From: Stercorarius parasiticus | Taxonomy: Eukaryota; Chordata; Aves; Charadriiformes; Stercorariidae | Direction of reading: 5' to 3' | DNA: 64,000 bases | NCBI GenBank assembly: GCA_013396915.1 | Contig: VWZL01005060.1 | Location: 183,822-247,821, forward strand | In this document: piece after piece, positions 46,979 through 58,000 of the stretch | Layout of the letters: every line of letters begins with the position of its first letter | Position numbering within the stretch: position 1 is the first letter of the stretch | Program-made: the position numbers and the translations under genes | The notes under the pieces: generated by a model | The model's input: the letters and a program-made list of their open reading frames with translations, nothing else | What the model was told of the DNA's origin: nothing | Database searches by the model: none

Positions 46979-47026
46979 CCCCTGCCTGAGCCCAGGCGGG
47001 CAGCCCCCACGCTGCCCATCCCCGCC

Positions 47027-47471
47027 ATGCGGTTGCTGTCGCTGCTCCTGCTCCTGGGGCTCTGCTGCCTCTGGGCCCGGCTGATGTCCACAGGTGAGCC
47101 CAGGGTGGGCACGGGGACACGGTGGGATGGGGCTGCGGGAGGATGCACAGCCCAGGGTGGGCACGGGGACATGGTGGGACGGAACTGCAGGAGGATGCAC
47201 AGCCGCATGTAAAGGGATGAGCGTGGCCATGGCTGGGGTTCAGCCTCCCGCACAGCAGTGCTGTCTCACACAGCACGCTGCAGAAGTGACTGAGAAACCC
47301 CCCAGTGGCTCCCCCAGGATGGGAGACCAGGGTGTTGGGCCCCTTTCACCACCAGAGCCCTGCTGTGGGGCTAATAGCCGCGCCCCAGCATGCTCAGAGG
47401 CGAGGGCTTGGGACATGGATGCTCCTGTCTCCCCCCAGGATTCACCTAGCCCTTGCCTGGACCAGGACTGA
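47027..47471 (+). CDS. Small WFDC-type locus: signal exon plus degenerate second exon
   Basis: Exon 47027-47093 encodes a signal peptide (LLSLLLLLGLCCLWARL) and ends in phase 1 at a consensus donor. No intact WAP exon follows. A possible exon from 47284 (after CTGCAG) continues in frame as EVTEKPPSGSPRMG..., with a PCC pair and three further cysteines, to a TGA at 47469-47471, giving 84 residues. Its beginning resembles the EKPGxCP start of a WAP module. A strong acceptor at 47438 (CTCCCCCCAG) would also give a short terminal exon, G-F-T-stop, like the terminal exons of the other WFDC genes. I read this as a WFDC gene that has lost its WAP domain, or a small secreted peptide derived from one. 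An AGTAAA variant poly(A) signal lies at 47647. Confidence 0.4.
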
Positions 47472-47659
47472 GGAACCCACATGTGCAGCCACCCCACACC
47501 ACCCTGTGCCAGACAGATGGACAGCCAAACAGATGGCCATGGAGGCCATCAGCTACAGGATGAGCACCCGTCTCCCCATCCCACCTCCACCACCTCGCCC
47601 TCCGCTCAGCGCTGAGCACAGCGTCTCTGTGTCTCCCCGACTTCCCAGTAAACCCAGTC

Positions 47660-48575
47660 TGTGATGAGCACTGGCTGGCTCTTGCTGTGTCAGTCTCCTG
47701 CCGAGCCCCCACTGGTCTCCATGGGACCACCTCAGCCCCCGTGGGAGGGTTGGGGTCCCGGGCAGGGGCTGTGCCACCACAGCCAGCAGGTCCCGGGGGA
47801 CCTGTACACGAGTCCTGCCCAAACTCCATGGGTTCGGCCATTCCTGCCGGAACTGGGCTTGTTCCTATTCCTGGAGACCCTCCTGGGAGCAGGGACCTGG
47901 TGGGACCCCGTCGTGTCCCTGGGCTTGTCCCTGGGCCACGGTGACACAGCCAGCCCCGACCTTGCCTTGGTGCAGTTCCGCAGCCGGAGCATGTTGGGGC
48001 TGCCCTGAGCCCTCGGGGGTCAGCTGGGGGTGCCCCTCTCATCTGGAACGGGCAGCGGTCCCCCAGCTCCTGTCCCCACTGCCAGCATGGTGCAGCACAG
48101 CACAGCGGGCACAGATGAGGCTCCAAGGGGCATACAAGCTCCCAGCACCCCGTCAAACCCCCCATGCAAAACCACCAGATCTGTGACCCATGGGTGTCCA
48201 TGCCCGTGTGGCTCCTGGCCGAGCCCTGCCATGGTGTCTGCTTTCGCAGGATGCCAGAGGGCCTTGGGCATGGAGCAGCTCGCCGCAGGGAGCCCCAGGG
48301 AGCCAAGGGCAGGACAGACCCCACGGGGAGGTTTCTCCTGGCTCAAGGACACTGTACTGGTCCTGGGCATGCGCCTGGTCGGGGCTGTTCCTGTGGCTCT
48401 CCCATGGGGGACAGAGTCACGTCGCTGTGCAAAGGGCCCTGCCGAGCCCATGCCGGGCAGGAGCGGGAACAGGATCTCCCCGTGCCCAGAGCAGGGCTGG
48501 GCAGCCACGATGGCCTGGCAGCACCAGGCACTTTGACCAGGGACAGCTTGTCATGCTAAGCTGGTGGCCCAATGT
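47660..48575. other. Intergenic stretch
   Basis: Between the 3' end of the small plus-strand locus and the poly(A) signal of the minus-strand Asp-rich gene. No exon recognised. Confidence 0.45.
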
Positions 48576-48579
48576 GGAG

Positions 48580-48585
48580 TTTATT
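48580..48585 (-). terminator. Polyadenylation signal of the Asp-rich gene
   Basis: TTTATT on the plus strand reads AATAAA on the minus strand, about 155 nt beyond the stop codon at 48742-48740. Confidence 0.7.
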
Positions 48586-48739
48586 AGGAAAGAGAAGGTC
48601 CTGCCCAAAACACCATTGGTGCCTGGGACCGGCCCCGGCAGAGTGAGGCAGAGGAGGAGGCCGAGGGCAACCGCCCCTGTCCCCACCTGCTGCGGGCTTT
48701 TCTTGTCCCACACGCTCCTCACACACCCTGTGGCATTGG

Positions 48740-51700
48740 TCACCAAGCATCATCGCCGTCACCACCGCCATCGTCATAACTGTCATCATCATCGTCACCA
48801 TCATCATCATCATCATCTCCATAGTCATCGTCATCATAGTCGTCATTGTCATCACTGTCATCATCGTTGTCTCCATTGTCATCACCGTTGTCACCATTGT
48901 CATCACCGTTGTCGTCGCCATCATCATCATCATCATCATCGTCGCCATCATCGTCGTCACCATCATCGTCGCCGTCATCGTCGCCGTCATCGTCACCATT
49001 GCCATGCTCATTTTTGTCATCGTCGTCATCATCATCGTCGTCATCATCGTCGTCGTCATCATCGTCACTGTCATCTTCCTCCCCACTGTCACCCTTGTCA
49101 GACTCAGGCTTCTCTCCTGCCTCAGGCTTCCCCTCACTCTCCGGCTTCCCCCCTGACTCCGGCTTTTCCCCCAGCACAGGTTTCTCCCCAGCCTCTGGCT
49201 TCTCCGCAGGTGCTGGCTTCCCCCCAGCTACTGGTTTCCCACCGGTCTCCGGCTGCCCCGCAGTCTCCGGCTTCGCCCCAGTCTCCGGCTTCCTCCCAGC
49301 GTCTGGCTTCCCTCCTGGCTTTGCTGTGATCTCCGGCTTTGCTATGACCTCTGGCTTTTCCCCAGTCTCAGTCTTCCCTCCACATGCTGGCTTTTTCCCT
49401 GAACTAGGTTTCTTCCCAGTGTCCAACTTCCCAGCCAGCGTGGGCTCGTTCCCTGCCACAGGCTCTCCCCCGGTCATTGGCTTCTTCCCCAGCGCAGGTG
49501 TCGCAGCAGCCACCGGCACAGCCCCGGGCGGGCACCGGTTGTTACCCACCCGCTCCACACCTGGTTCCCTCTTCCCGTCCAGGGTGATCCTGCCGGGCTG
49601 TGGACCGGCCACCGCATTGGGCTCTTCACCAGGCAAAGGGCACTTCCCTGGCAGAGCTCTTCCAGGTTGCCCTGGCTGTGGCCACCTGGCAGGGACTGCT
49701 CCAGGGAGCCCTGGAAGGGAGCAGAAAGCAGCAGTGTCAGCCCCAGGGCACCAGCCCTGCGCTGCCCTCCCACCCACATCTCCCACCCACATCTCCCACC
49801 CACATCTCCCACCCACCAGCACCCTGCGTCACCATGCAGGGCTCTGGGACAGGCAAAGCCCACAGGGATCTGTTCCTTGATGGCTCAGGGTCTCAGACTG
49901 TGATGCTGAGCTACTGCATCGAGGGCAGGATGCTCCCCACCCTCGCAGCAGCCGGGTTTGCGCTGCCTGCTCCTCTGCAGCTTTTCACGGTGGGTTTTCA
50001 GTGCTCTACCTGACTTCTGCTGCCCACCCAGCCACAGTGACACAGCCCCCTGGGGACGCACCAGTGCCTCCCGGCACATGGCAGTATCATGGTGGGGCCA
50101 GTGCCCGAGGGGAGCCGGGGAGAGATGGCACCACGCCGCAGCCTGCCCCGACACCCACAGCAAGCCTCACATCGCCCAGACTCATCCCAACCCTGCTCCC
50201 CCCGTGGTTTCCCCGACCCTCGCAGGCAGAGACGCCGGCAGCTGCCAGAACCCCCAAAGCACTGTCTTTCCCCCCAGCAGCACCCCGACTCCTGCCTGCC
50301 AGCAGACAGCCGCCGGGCTCATTGCGGGCACAGGGCTGGGAGAGCTGGGCCAGAACTTGGAAAAGAAAAGCAAGAAAAATGTGTGTGTGTGAGATTGCAG
50401 CAACTTCTTGGCAAAACAACTACAAATACAGCATGTGCTATTTAACCAGGGCATAAATATATTACTAAGCGCACGTAGGAAGTCAGTCTGCATGCTCCCC
50501 AGGTGAGCAGCAGCAAACCATCCCGCTCAGCAGCAGCACGGCGCGGCACAAGGCTCCCCACGGGCAGTGCTGGCCCCTGGACATTGCTCTGAGACAGGGA
50601 AGGGGACAAACACCTCAGCAATGGAGGCACCAGCACCACCGGCTCACTGGCAAAAGGCGGGTTGCATCGTAAGGCTTAAAACCAGCCTGTAAACTGAGAT
50701 GAAAAGAAACTCGAGTTTCTCCAACACATTTTCATCAGCTTGCGACGGCCCCAGCATCTTGTCACAGAGCAATGGCAAACCTGGCTCCCACAGCACAGGG
50801 GCCGTTGCTGCCTCGGAGATTGAGCTTTAGGATAAAACAGCCCAGCTGGCAACACGTGGAGGAGCATTTGGATATAAGGTGTTCCATAAAATCTCAAACA
50901 CTGCTCTCAGAACCACTGTACTGCTCATTCAAAAGAAATGCAATTTTCACTTCTTGGAAAGTCGGTCATTTCAAAAAAAAAAAAAAGAGAGACAAAGAAA
51001 AAAAATTATTGTTTTGAGAATTTCCTTTCTCCCAGAGCTGCACCTCCCCAGCAGGGCTGGTGCTTTTGGAAGGCTGACATGGGGGGGAGATGCCTTGAAT
51101 TTGCCACGAAGCAAAGCGCAGGGGCAGCCGCCAGCGCGGGCGAGGACCGTGCCGCACTCTGTCTGAGGCAGGCACGGCCGGTAGGCAGCAGAGCTCAGCC
51201 CGCTGGAGCTCAGCTCCAACAACCTGCAGGCTCTCATTTCGGTTAGAGATGCCCTGAGCAGGGCTGTGGGGGGCGAGGGTCCCCACTGGCCCCAGGGGGG
51301 TCCCAGCCCCACAAATGGAAGCCATCCTGGCCCCCCCGGCAGCCCAGTCTGGGTCCGGTCCAGCCCATCTCAGTCCCATCTGCAGCACCCCCGGGCTCTG
51401 GCCGGGCTGATGTTTCCACCGTTCCCTGCCCTGGTCACTGGTTCGACTGACAAACCTCCTCCCGAGCATCCCTGTGCCTGCACGCTGGTACCACCGCTGT
51501 CTCCATCCTCAGCAGGAGTTTTGCAGAACTCCAAGATTATAAAATTTAATTAAGGGCTAAACCTCACAAGGGTTACAGCTCTTCACAGGAAGCTTTCATA
51601 AATACAAAGGTGAAAACAGGCATTTAAACACACATCACTGAACATCACCATCAATACTGATCTAGTTGAAGATGTCCCTGCTCATTGCCGGGTGATTGGA

Positions 51701-51887
51701 CTACATAACTTTAAAGTTCCATTGCACCCCAAACTATTCTATAATTCTATGAAAATACGGAAAATATTCTTAAAATCTAGAGAGGCTGGGTGTTTCCAGC
51801 ACACCCGTACTTGCCTGCGGTGGGTGCTGCCTGCAGCTCTGCCCACAGGGCGAGGAGCCCCAGCAGGAAGATGCCTCTCGCCGTCAT
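48740..51887 (-). CDS. Secreted hexapeptide-repeat and poly-Asp protein with a WFDC-type signal exon (trappin/REST-like)
   Basis: Two coding exons on the minus strand: 51887-51815 and 49710-48740, giving 347 residues. Exon 1 is a WFDC-family signal peptide (GLLALWAEL, as in WFDC2) with TTTAAAT 39-45 nt upstream. It ends in phase 1 at CAG|GCAAGT, a GC donor in perfect consensus. Exon 2 starts in phase 1 after TTTCTGCTCCCTTCCAG. Residues 26-98 are Pro/Gly-rich with two of the protein's three cysteines. Residues 99-228 are about 22 hexapeptides such as GKKPMT, GGEPVA, GEKPVL, GGKPES. Residues 229-347 are nearly all Asp with Gly, Asn and a few Ser/Tyr. There is no WAP domain. The hexapeptides recall the cementoin repeats (consensus GQDPVK) of mammalian trappins, transglutaminase substrates encoded in the mammalian WFDC locus; the layout of signal exon plus one large exon is that of REST genes. 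Calcium or mineral binding is my inference. The main doubt is the long intron and GC donor. Confidence 0.65.
48743..49099 (-). repeat. GAY triplet repeat encoding the poly-Asp tail
   Basis: On the minus strand the sequence is a long mixture of GAT and GAC codons, interrupted by GGT/AAT/AGT, encoding residues 229-347. Both Asp codons are used throughout, so it is not a pure microsatellite slippage tract. The opposite strand gives spurious Ser- and His-rich frames. Confidence 0.9.
49100..49489 (-). repeat. 18-bp coding minisatellite (hexapeptide repeats)
   Basis: About 22 tandem six-residue units, one shortened to four residues. Position 4 is almost always Pro, position 3 usually Lys and position 1 usually Gly. 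Examples in order are GKKPMT, GGEPVA, GNEPTL, GKKPSS, GEKPEV, GRKPET, GAKPET, GGKPVA, GEKPVL, GEKPES, GGKPES. Confidence 0.85.
49711..51814 (-). other. GC-AG intron of the Asp-rich gene
   Basis: About 2.1 kb from GC at 51814-51813 to AG at 49712-49711. It contains the CR1 fragment at 51667-51752 and a poly(A)-like run near 50.97 kb, and no other recognisable exon. Confidence 0.5.
51667..51752 (+). mobile_element. CR1 LINE 3' end fragment
   Basis: Matches the familiar 3' end of avian CR1: GAAGATGTCCCTGCTCATTG, a diverged GGACTA...TTAAAG...CCAAACTATTCTA run, and the terminal octamer-type repeat ATTCTATA/ATTCTATG. It is truncated to under 100 bp and diverged, so an old insertion. Confidence 0.85.
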
Positions 51888-51925
51888 GCTGCCGGAGCCA
51901 GTGGCCGCAGCTGAGCCGGGTGGCA

Positions 51926-51932
51926 ATTTAAA
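51926..51932 (-). promoter_or_regulatory. TATA-like box of the Asp-rich gene
   Basis: Minus-strand TTTAAAT 39-45 nt upstream of the ATG at 51887. It supports 51887 as a genuine first coding exon. Confidence 0.5.
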
Positions 51933-51934
51933 GT

Positions 51935-54900
51935 TCCTCCCAGGCAGCCCAGGTCTGGGAATGGGAGGAAGCAGCTCACAGGTGACTTGTAGGAACCTCC
52001 CACGTTTTACTGTAATTCTGTCTTGTAAGGAGCCACTCCAGCTGCCTTTCTCCACCCACAACCGAGGCAGGAGCAGGATCCAGAGTTGGCTACACACTGT
52101 GGGGAGAACAGCACAGGGACGGGGAGGAGGGAAGAGGGAACCCCAGCTGCAGAGAGGCAGATTCTTCACCACTGCTCTTGACAGGAATCCCCACCACCTT
52201 GCTAAAGGCTGTGACGGACCCCTCCACCACTGCCACCCAGCAGCACCCAGGGGGTAAGCATCTTCCCCGAGCCCCAGATGCTGCTGGTGCCTCCCTGCGA
52301 TGATGGGTGGGAAAAGGCAGTGCTGCCCGCGCCTGGGCCAGATCAGCTTTGCTCCTGACAGTCCCTTTAGTCAGATCCTCCCCCCAGGATCTGAGATCCT
52401 TCAAAAGGCTTTGGTCCTGCCGCCAGCCCTACCATCTCCCACTTCTCAAGACCGTTCTGGGAGGTGTGTGAATGAGCGGGCCCCCAGCACCGTTGCTTTC
52501 TTAAATGGGATTTTCAAAGGCTGTCCAAGTTAGCTGCAGGGAAGGAAAGTGCCAGCCCAGAGGCAGCCCTGTCTGAAACGGCACTGTCTGCTACTATCCC
52601 CCAGGAGCACAGCGCTCGCTGCACAGGTCTTGTACTTTGGTGAACTGCTGTATTTAAAAACCAGCAGGAATAAACATCCCTGGAAGACAGACCACTCCAC
52701 GTACTGCAGCACCCCCAGTTTCTTTTCTTCATGTCACTGCTGTGTTAGGTGGGAATCGCTTATACGCAAAACCTGGTGCAGTTTTAAAGATGAGAGCTCT
52801 CGATCCAGACGGGGCATCTGCTGGCACACCACACCGTCGCGCAGGACGCAGGCGTTTGGGAAACTGTGAGTGAGCTTTATCAACAGCAGCGGCCACCTGC
52901 ACTGCCCCAGCCCACCCCTGCCCCGCCGTCCCAGCCGAAACGGGTGCAGGGGATGAGCACCCACCCAGGCAGCAGCACTGGGGAGCTCACTCCTTCCACA
53001 TGCAAACCCTCTTCATTCCCAAGGCTGCCGTTTCGCATATGAGACTCTGTTTGCAGTTTGCAGGCCCAATATTCAAGGCTTCATTTGAATATCTGTCTGT
53101 AAATCCAATATATCGTTTGTTTGTTCAGTTCACGAGCAGTGCGCTCCGGCTCTTTCAACGTTACTAATGTAAATCCCCAGGTTTAGGCATTCAAATGAGC
53201 GAGCTCAAAGTCTCCTCAGCAAATTAACGCTGTCCCCCGACCCCACTTGCATGCATCAGAACCGAATGAGCTCAGGCAGGAGCACACAGTTATCACATGC
53301 ATGAAATTAGTTTCCCCAGGAGCCCCCCAACAGCACAGCACGAGGACCCGGGGCAGCACACGGCGTCCGGAGGCAGCATCAGCGCCCAGCTAGTGCATAC
53401 ACGAGCACCCCATCCATTCATGCCCGAGGGCTGTTTTGGGCATGAATTGCCTAGTTTAGGCAGCAATTCCTGCGCAGGAGGCGGCCACGGGCTGCACCAA
53501 GCCACAGCCGGTGGGAGCACCTGTTAGCTCTAATCAGTCATTAGAAGTTTGTGCTAACTGGCAATAGATTAAATGAATTAAAAATTCCCTTGAGTCAAGA
53601 CTATTTTGCCCGTGGCCAAGACTCCCCAGCCTGAGGACAGGGCTGAGCAGCCCCTTACCAGGTCGAGTGCCCACAGTCCTGGGAGAACCGTATGCAGAGG
53701 AACCGTCTCCCCTCAGCAGCCGAGGACCTGAGCTCAGGCTGCTCCCCCCACTGCGAATACAGCAGAAGGGTCTGCTCCAGTGAACCAGTGCTCCTGTGAA
53801 ACAGAGCTCTCTGGAGTGAAAAGTCTTGGGATTTCAAGGACAAGACCTCACCCAAGGCAAGGAGAGCACGGGAAATCTGTCTTCAAGCCCCAGGTCCAAA
53901 CCGCCGGCCTTCACTGGAGACTCACATTAAGAGTAGATGAAAAATTAAATGCACTGCCACATTTACTTCCCTTTTCTCTGCATCTGATTTCAGGGTAAAG
54001 ACTAATTTAACACGTTTGAGATAACAGATTAAGCAGTGCCTTCAATTATGTGAGTGTCAACCCATTTAAATTAAGTTATTCTCAAGTCACAAAAGAGCGC
54101 TACTCGGAATCCGATTTTGCAATTTTGTCCTTCCCTCTTTAATTATTTCTTCTTGAATTGCACGGAAGCCAAAGTGCAATCAAAATTATGGGAGAACTTA
54201 AGGACTGGTCTGGCCAGGACACACCAGGCGAGAATGGGTCAGACTTGCTGGATCAAAAGACAAACGAAGTTTAAATCTGCAACTGTGGGGCAAGTGAAAT
54301 TAATTGGTTTGAGCTCGGACGTTATTTCTACAATTCCAAGTTTGTGCCACTTGAGAGGAAAACTGAAAAGCAAAGTTCCTGGTCAAAGAGCTTTCCATCA
54401 AATTCACGTCAAAGCGATGCAGGGGCAGCGCAAGGGATGCGATTCAGGAATGGGAAGGTGCACATCTCCGTGCTCCCAACCCTGTGTGGGAAGAGGGTTC
54501 ATTGCAAGAAATATGCTTTAAATACAGGTTTTGTCTTCTCCTCGTAGCTGTGACTCAATTTGGATGCAATTTCTACGCGAACTGCCCATGCCTGTTGGAG
54601 ATCCGGTGCTTCACACCTCGCAGCTCCACGGCTTAACCCAACGACTCGGTGCTTATCATGCGTTGCTGTCGCTGTTAATCACTGTTGAGCACGACACCCT
54701 GCAGAGCAGCCTGTGCCGTTCTGCCAGTGTCGGTAGTGTCGACTCCCTTCCACGCACCCAGCAAAACATCTGGAACAACTTGTGGGACTGTGGGGCTCCT
54801 TCCAACCCTGGGACTCCAGCAGAGGAGAGCTCTGCCTCTGCCCCTGTGCTTGCCCGGCGAAGGAGAATGCCTTACAAGCACATTTCTCTACTGAAATAAA

Positions 54901-57400
54901 TACCTCAGAGAGGTGCAGTTCCTGTTCCAGCGGCACAACTTGGATCCTGCAGAGCAGAATCGCACCTGCACCCATTGAACACAGCAGCGCAGGTCCATGG
55001 AGAGCGGGATGCGCACCAGAGCCCTCCAGCTCGCTCTCAGGAGCAACTAGAGATCGCTTTGTTCCCATCAGGAACATTATTTGGGTCTCCGGATCCTTTT
55101 TTGTCATGTTTCTCCTCTTCTCATCAGCCGTTTCCTGACTCTCATTGAGTACCTGCAGTGCAGCACCAGTCTCATGAGAGGTCAGAGGGCGAATAAAGAA
55201 AAGTGAACCAAAAAAGCACATCTTCTTCTGCAGCAGGACATGGCAGGTGTGTGTGGCCCCTCACCAGGATCTTGCAGACACTGGTGCCACCGCCATTTGC
55301 AAAAGAAGAAGCCAGAAAAAAGAGCATGGTGATGAGCAGCACTGCTCCTGCGCCTCCTGGGGACGGCTGGGCTGTGTCCAGGGCACGTCATCGCTAAACT
55401 GACGCAGAGCTCACAGCATCCACAGAAATCCCGCTTCCACAGGGTGGCAGAAGCTGGACCCTGTCCACTCAGGTCCACAGACACGGAACGTCCTGAGGCT
55501 GACACAGATGGATGGGAAAGGGGCTCTTGACATTCAAACCACTCGGTTTCTCTCCCTCTTCTGTTCCCCTTCCTACCCACCTCAGCCCACTGAAACACAG
55601 ACTCCTCTGCGATGTCCTGCCTGCTGTCTTTCTGTGAAGGCGGGCATAATTTTACAGCATTTGATGCAAAGAATTCATGTTATGCAGTTAAAGTTTACAG
55701 GCTAGGATCCCATTCCTCCTTCCTGACCCCCTGTGCTGCTCGTCCTCCTACACCGCAGCCCTGGGGCGACCTGCAAGGATAGACCCAACACCATTGTGAG
55801 GATCCAGTGGGATAATGAAGCTTTGCCTGCAGGAGTCTCGCTGACAAACCAGGATGTGGGATTGGGTTCAACAGGCTTTCCGCTGCCGCCAAAAGCCTGC
55901 CTGCCCCGAGGACACTGGGGACAGACAGGACTTGTCCAAAGTCTCTCTGAGAATCAAAGAAGAGCTCACGTAACCTCAGCTGTAAAACAGCTGTTCGTGT
56001 CTCGCAGACATTGGCAGGATGGCATGTTTTGTCATTTGCACCTACCGCACACAACCACGGAAAAATTACCATTAAAAACCGGGGACTGGAAGAGATCCAA
56101 ACAAGGAGATCCAATATAACTCATCAGTTATATTTAGGTGATCCCTGACAGGCGTTGTTCTGATGTGCTCTTAAAAAGAGATCCTTATCCCTCAAAAGAC
56201 GGGGACTCCTTTATTGGGGATTTGTTCCAGTATTTAAGTCATCTTGTAATTGGAAAGTTTTTCCAAAGATCGAATACAGTCTCCCTTGATGCAAACCAAC
56301 ACAAGGACTTCTTCTCCACTAGCAGTAGGTACAACCGATCACTGTCCTGTCTGCAGCACACATACAAAGCTGAGTTCTCTCTCCGTTGAGCTTTCACAGC
56401 TTAAACAAAACCATTATTTTCACTTTTCCCCATGCGTTTCTACAGCCGTAGTTATTTTTCCTCTCCTCTGGATGATGTCCAATTTTTGTGGCTAACAATT
56501 TGTAGCAACCATAATAAGCACATAAAAAGCCCAGTGCTGATGATAATGAAGTTATAGCAACACTGATGATGACTTGATTAGCCCCACATCCGCAGGTCAG
56601 GTTTGTGTAACAGCCCTGATCTCATCCCGGGCTGATGCAGCCCCAGCCAAAGCGGCAGGAAGGAGACAACGACGGCAGGAGCCTCTTCCAGCACGTGAGC
56701 CATGAGTCACCCAGCCTCTCATCCCGCAGCTGGTCTCCCGTGGGTGCTGAGCGTGGTTACTGCTGGGCCAACGGCTACAGCAGAAGAATCACACTGGTCA
56801 CGCTGCAGGGACACAGCCACAGGCTGCAGCGACAAATGCTGAGAGACACCAACACACCGTCCCCTGGAGGCCCCACCACAGTGCCCGCAATGCAGACGCT
56901 GGTCTGGAACATCCAGCAGAGCTGGCGGAGGAGAATCCGCTTTCCCTCTCTATGGCATGGTGAAGTGCTTCCCCACTCGCACACAGAGCGCGTGAGGAAA
57001 CTGGAAACGACTGCTTGAGCACACGTCCGTGCTGCACCATCCTCCACATCAGCCGCTCTGAATGTGAAGCACTGAACAGCCTCAGCATCCTGTGCTTTGG
57101 GAAATCCCATTTGTTTACATCTTACAATCACCTTGGAAGTAACAAGGAAAAACATTACCAGAAAAACAGCAAATTTTTTTTAACCAAAGAAAATGTTGTT
57201 ATCCAGCTGACCCAGCAGAAAAGCCTCTTGTTGACCATGACAGAGGGTAAGAAGGTCTAGAAAATGATGGACAAGTCATTTTGACTATTCTGCACTTGTT
57301 AGATAAGATGAGGAAATGCTGGTTTCAAGTGTTTCCTCAGATAAACAATGAGATTCCAGAAAGATGAAAGACTTGCGGGAAAAAGTCCACTGTAACTACT
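51935..57400. other. Gene-free stretch between the WFDC cluster and the LTR
   Basis: About 5.5 kb without a recognisable gene. AT-rich islands with homeodomain-type motifs occur at about 53.0-53.25, 53.53-53.60 and 53.94-54.15 kb. Open frames on both strands are short and lack signatures. No WAP or Kunitz exon was found. Confidence 0.45.
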
Positions 57401-57408
57401 ATGAGTTC

Positions 57409-58000
57409 TGCTGGTTTTGGCTGGGGTAGAGTTAACTTTCGTCACAGTAACTAGTATGGGGCTATGTTTTGGATTTGTGCTGGAAAGAGTGTTGATAACA
57501 CAGGGATGTTTTAGTTACCACTGAGCAGCGCTTACACAGTGTCAAGGCTTTTTCTGCTCTTCACGCCACCCCGCCAGCGATCAGGCCGGGGGATACAGAA
57601 ATTTGGGAGGGGACACAGCTGGGACAGCTGACCCCAACTGACCAAAGGGATATTCCACACCATATAATGTCATGCTCAGTATATAAAGGTGGGAGAAGAA
57701 GAAGGAAGGGAGGATGTTCAGAGTTAGGGTGTTTGTCTTCCCAAGTAACCATTACGTCTGATGGAGCCCTGCTTCCCTGGAGATGGCTGAACACCCGCCT
57801 GACAATGGGAAGCACGGAATTAATTCCTTGTTTTGCTTTGCTTATGCGCTGCTTTTGTTCTACCTGTTAAATTTTCTTTATCTCAACCCACGAGTTTTCT
57901 CGCTTTTACTCTTCTGAATTCTCTCCCCCACCCCACTGGGGCGGGGGGTGAGCGGGTGGCTGTGTGGTGCTTAGTTGTTGGCTGCGATTACACCACGACA
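57409..58000 (+). mobile_element. Solo LTR of an avian endogenous retrovirus
   Basis: A 592-bp unit beginning TG (TGCTGGTTTTGGC) and ending CA (ACCACGACA), flanked by the perfect direct repeat TGAGTTC at 57402-57408 and 58001-58007. It has a TATAAA at 57682 and a sequence type (GGGGACACAGCTGGGACAGC) that I recognise from LTRs common in neoavian birds. No internal retroviral sequence lies beside it, so it is a recombined solo LTR. The preserved target repeat suggests a moderately young insertion. I do not assign a named family. Confidence 0.88.

Noticed and set aside
48190..49880. Long plus-strand Ser-rich and His-rich open frames opposite the Asp-rich gene
   Set aside because: They are the complement of GAY codon repeats (TCR and CAY), with no start context, splice partners or family features. 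The minus strand has matching phases, signal exon, TATA-like box and poly(A) signal.
51806..51887. Using the GT donor (CAA|GTACGG) for the Asp-rich gene signal exon
   Set aside because: It leaves phase 2, which would put exon 2 out of its long open frame. The GC donor four bases upstream gives phase 1.
54590..54830. Possible further CR1 remnant (CTCCTTCCAACCCTGGGACTCC region)
   Set aside because: Only a short resemblance to the CR1 consensus and no terminal octamer repeats.
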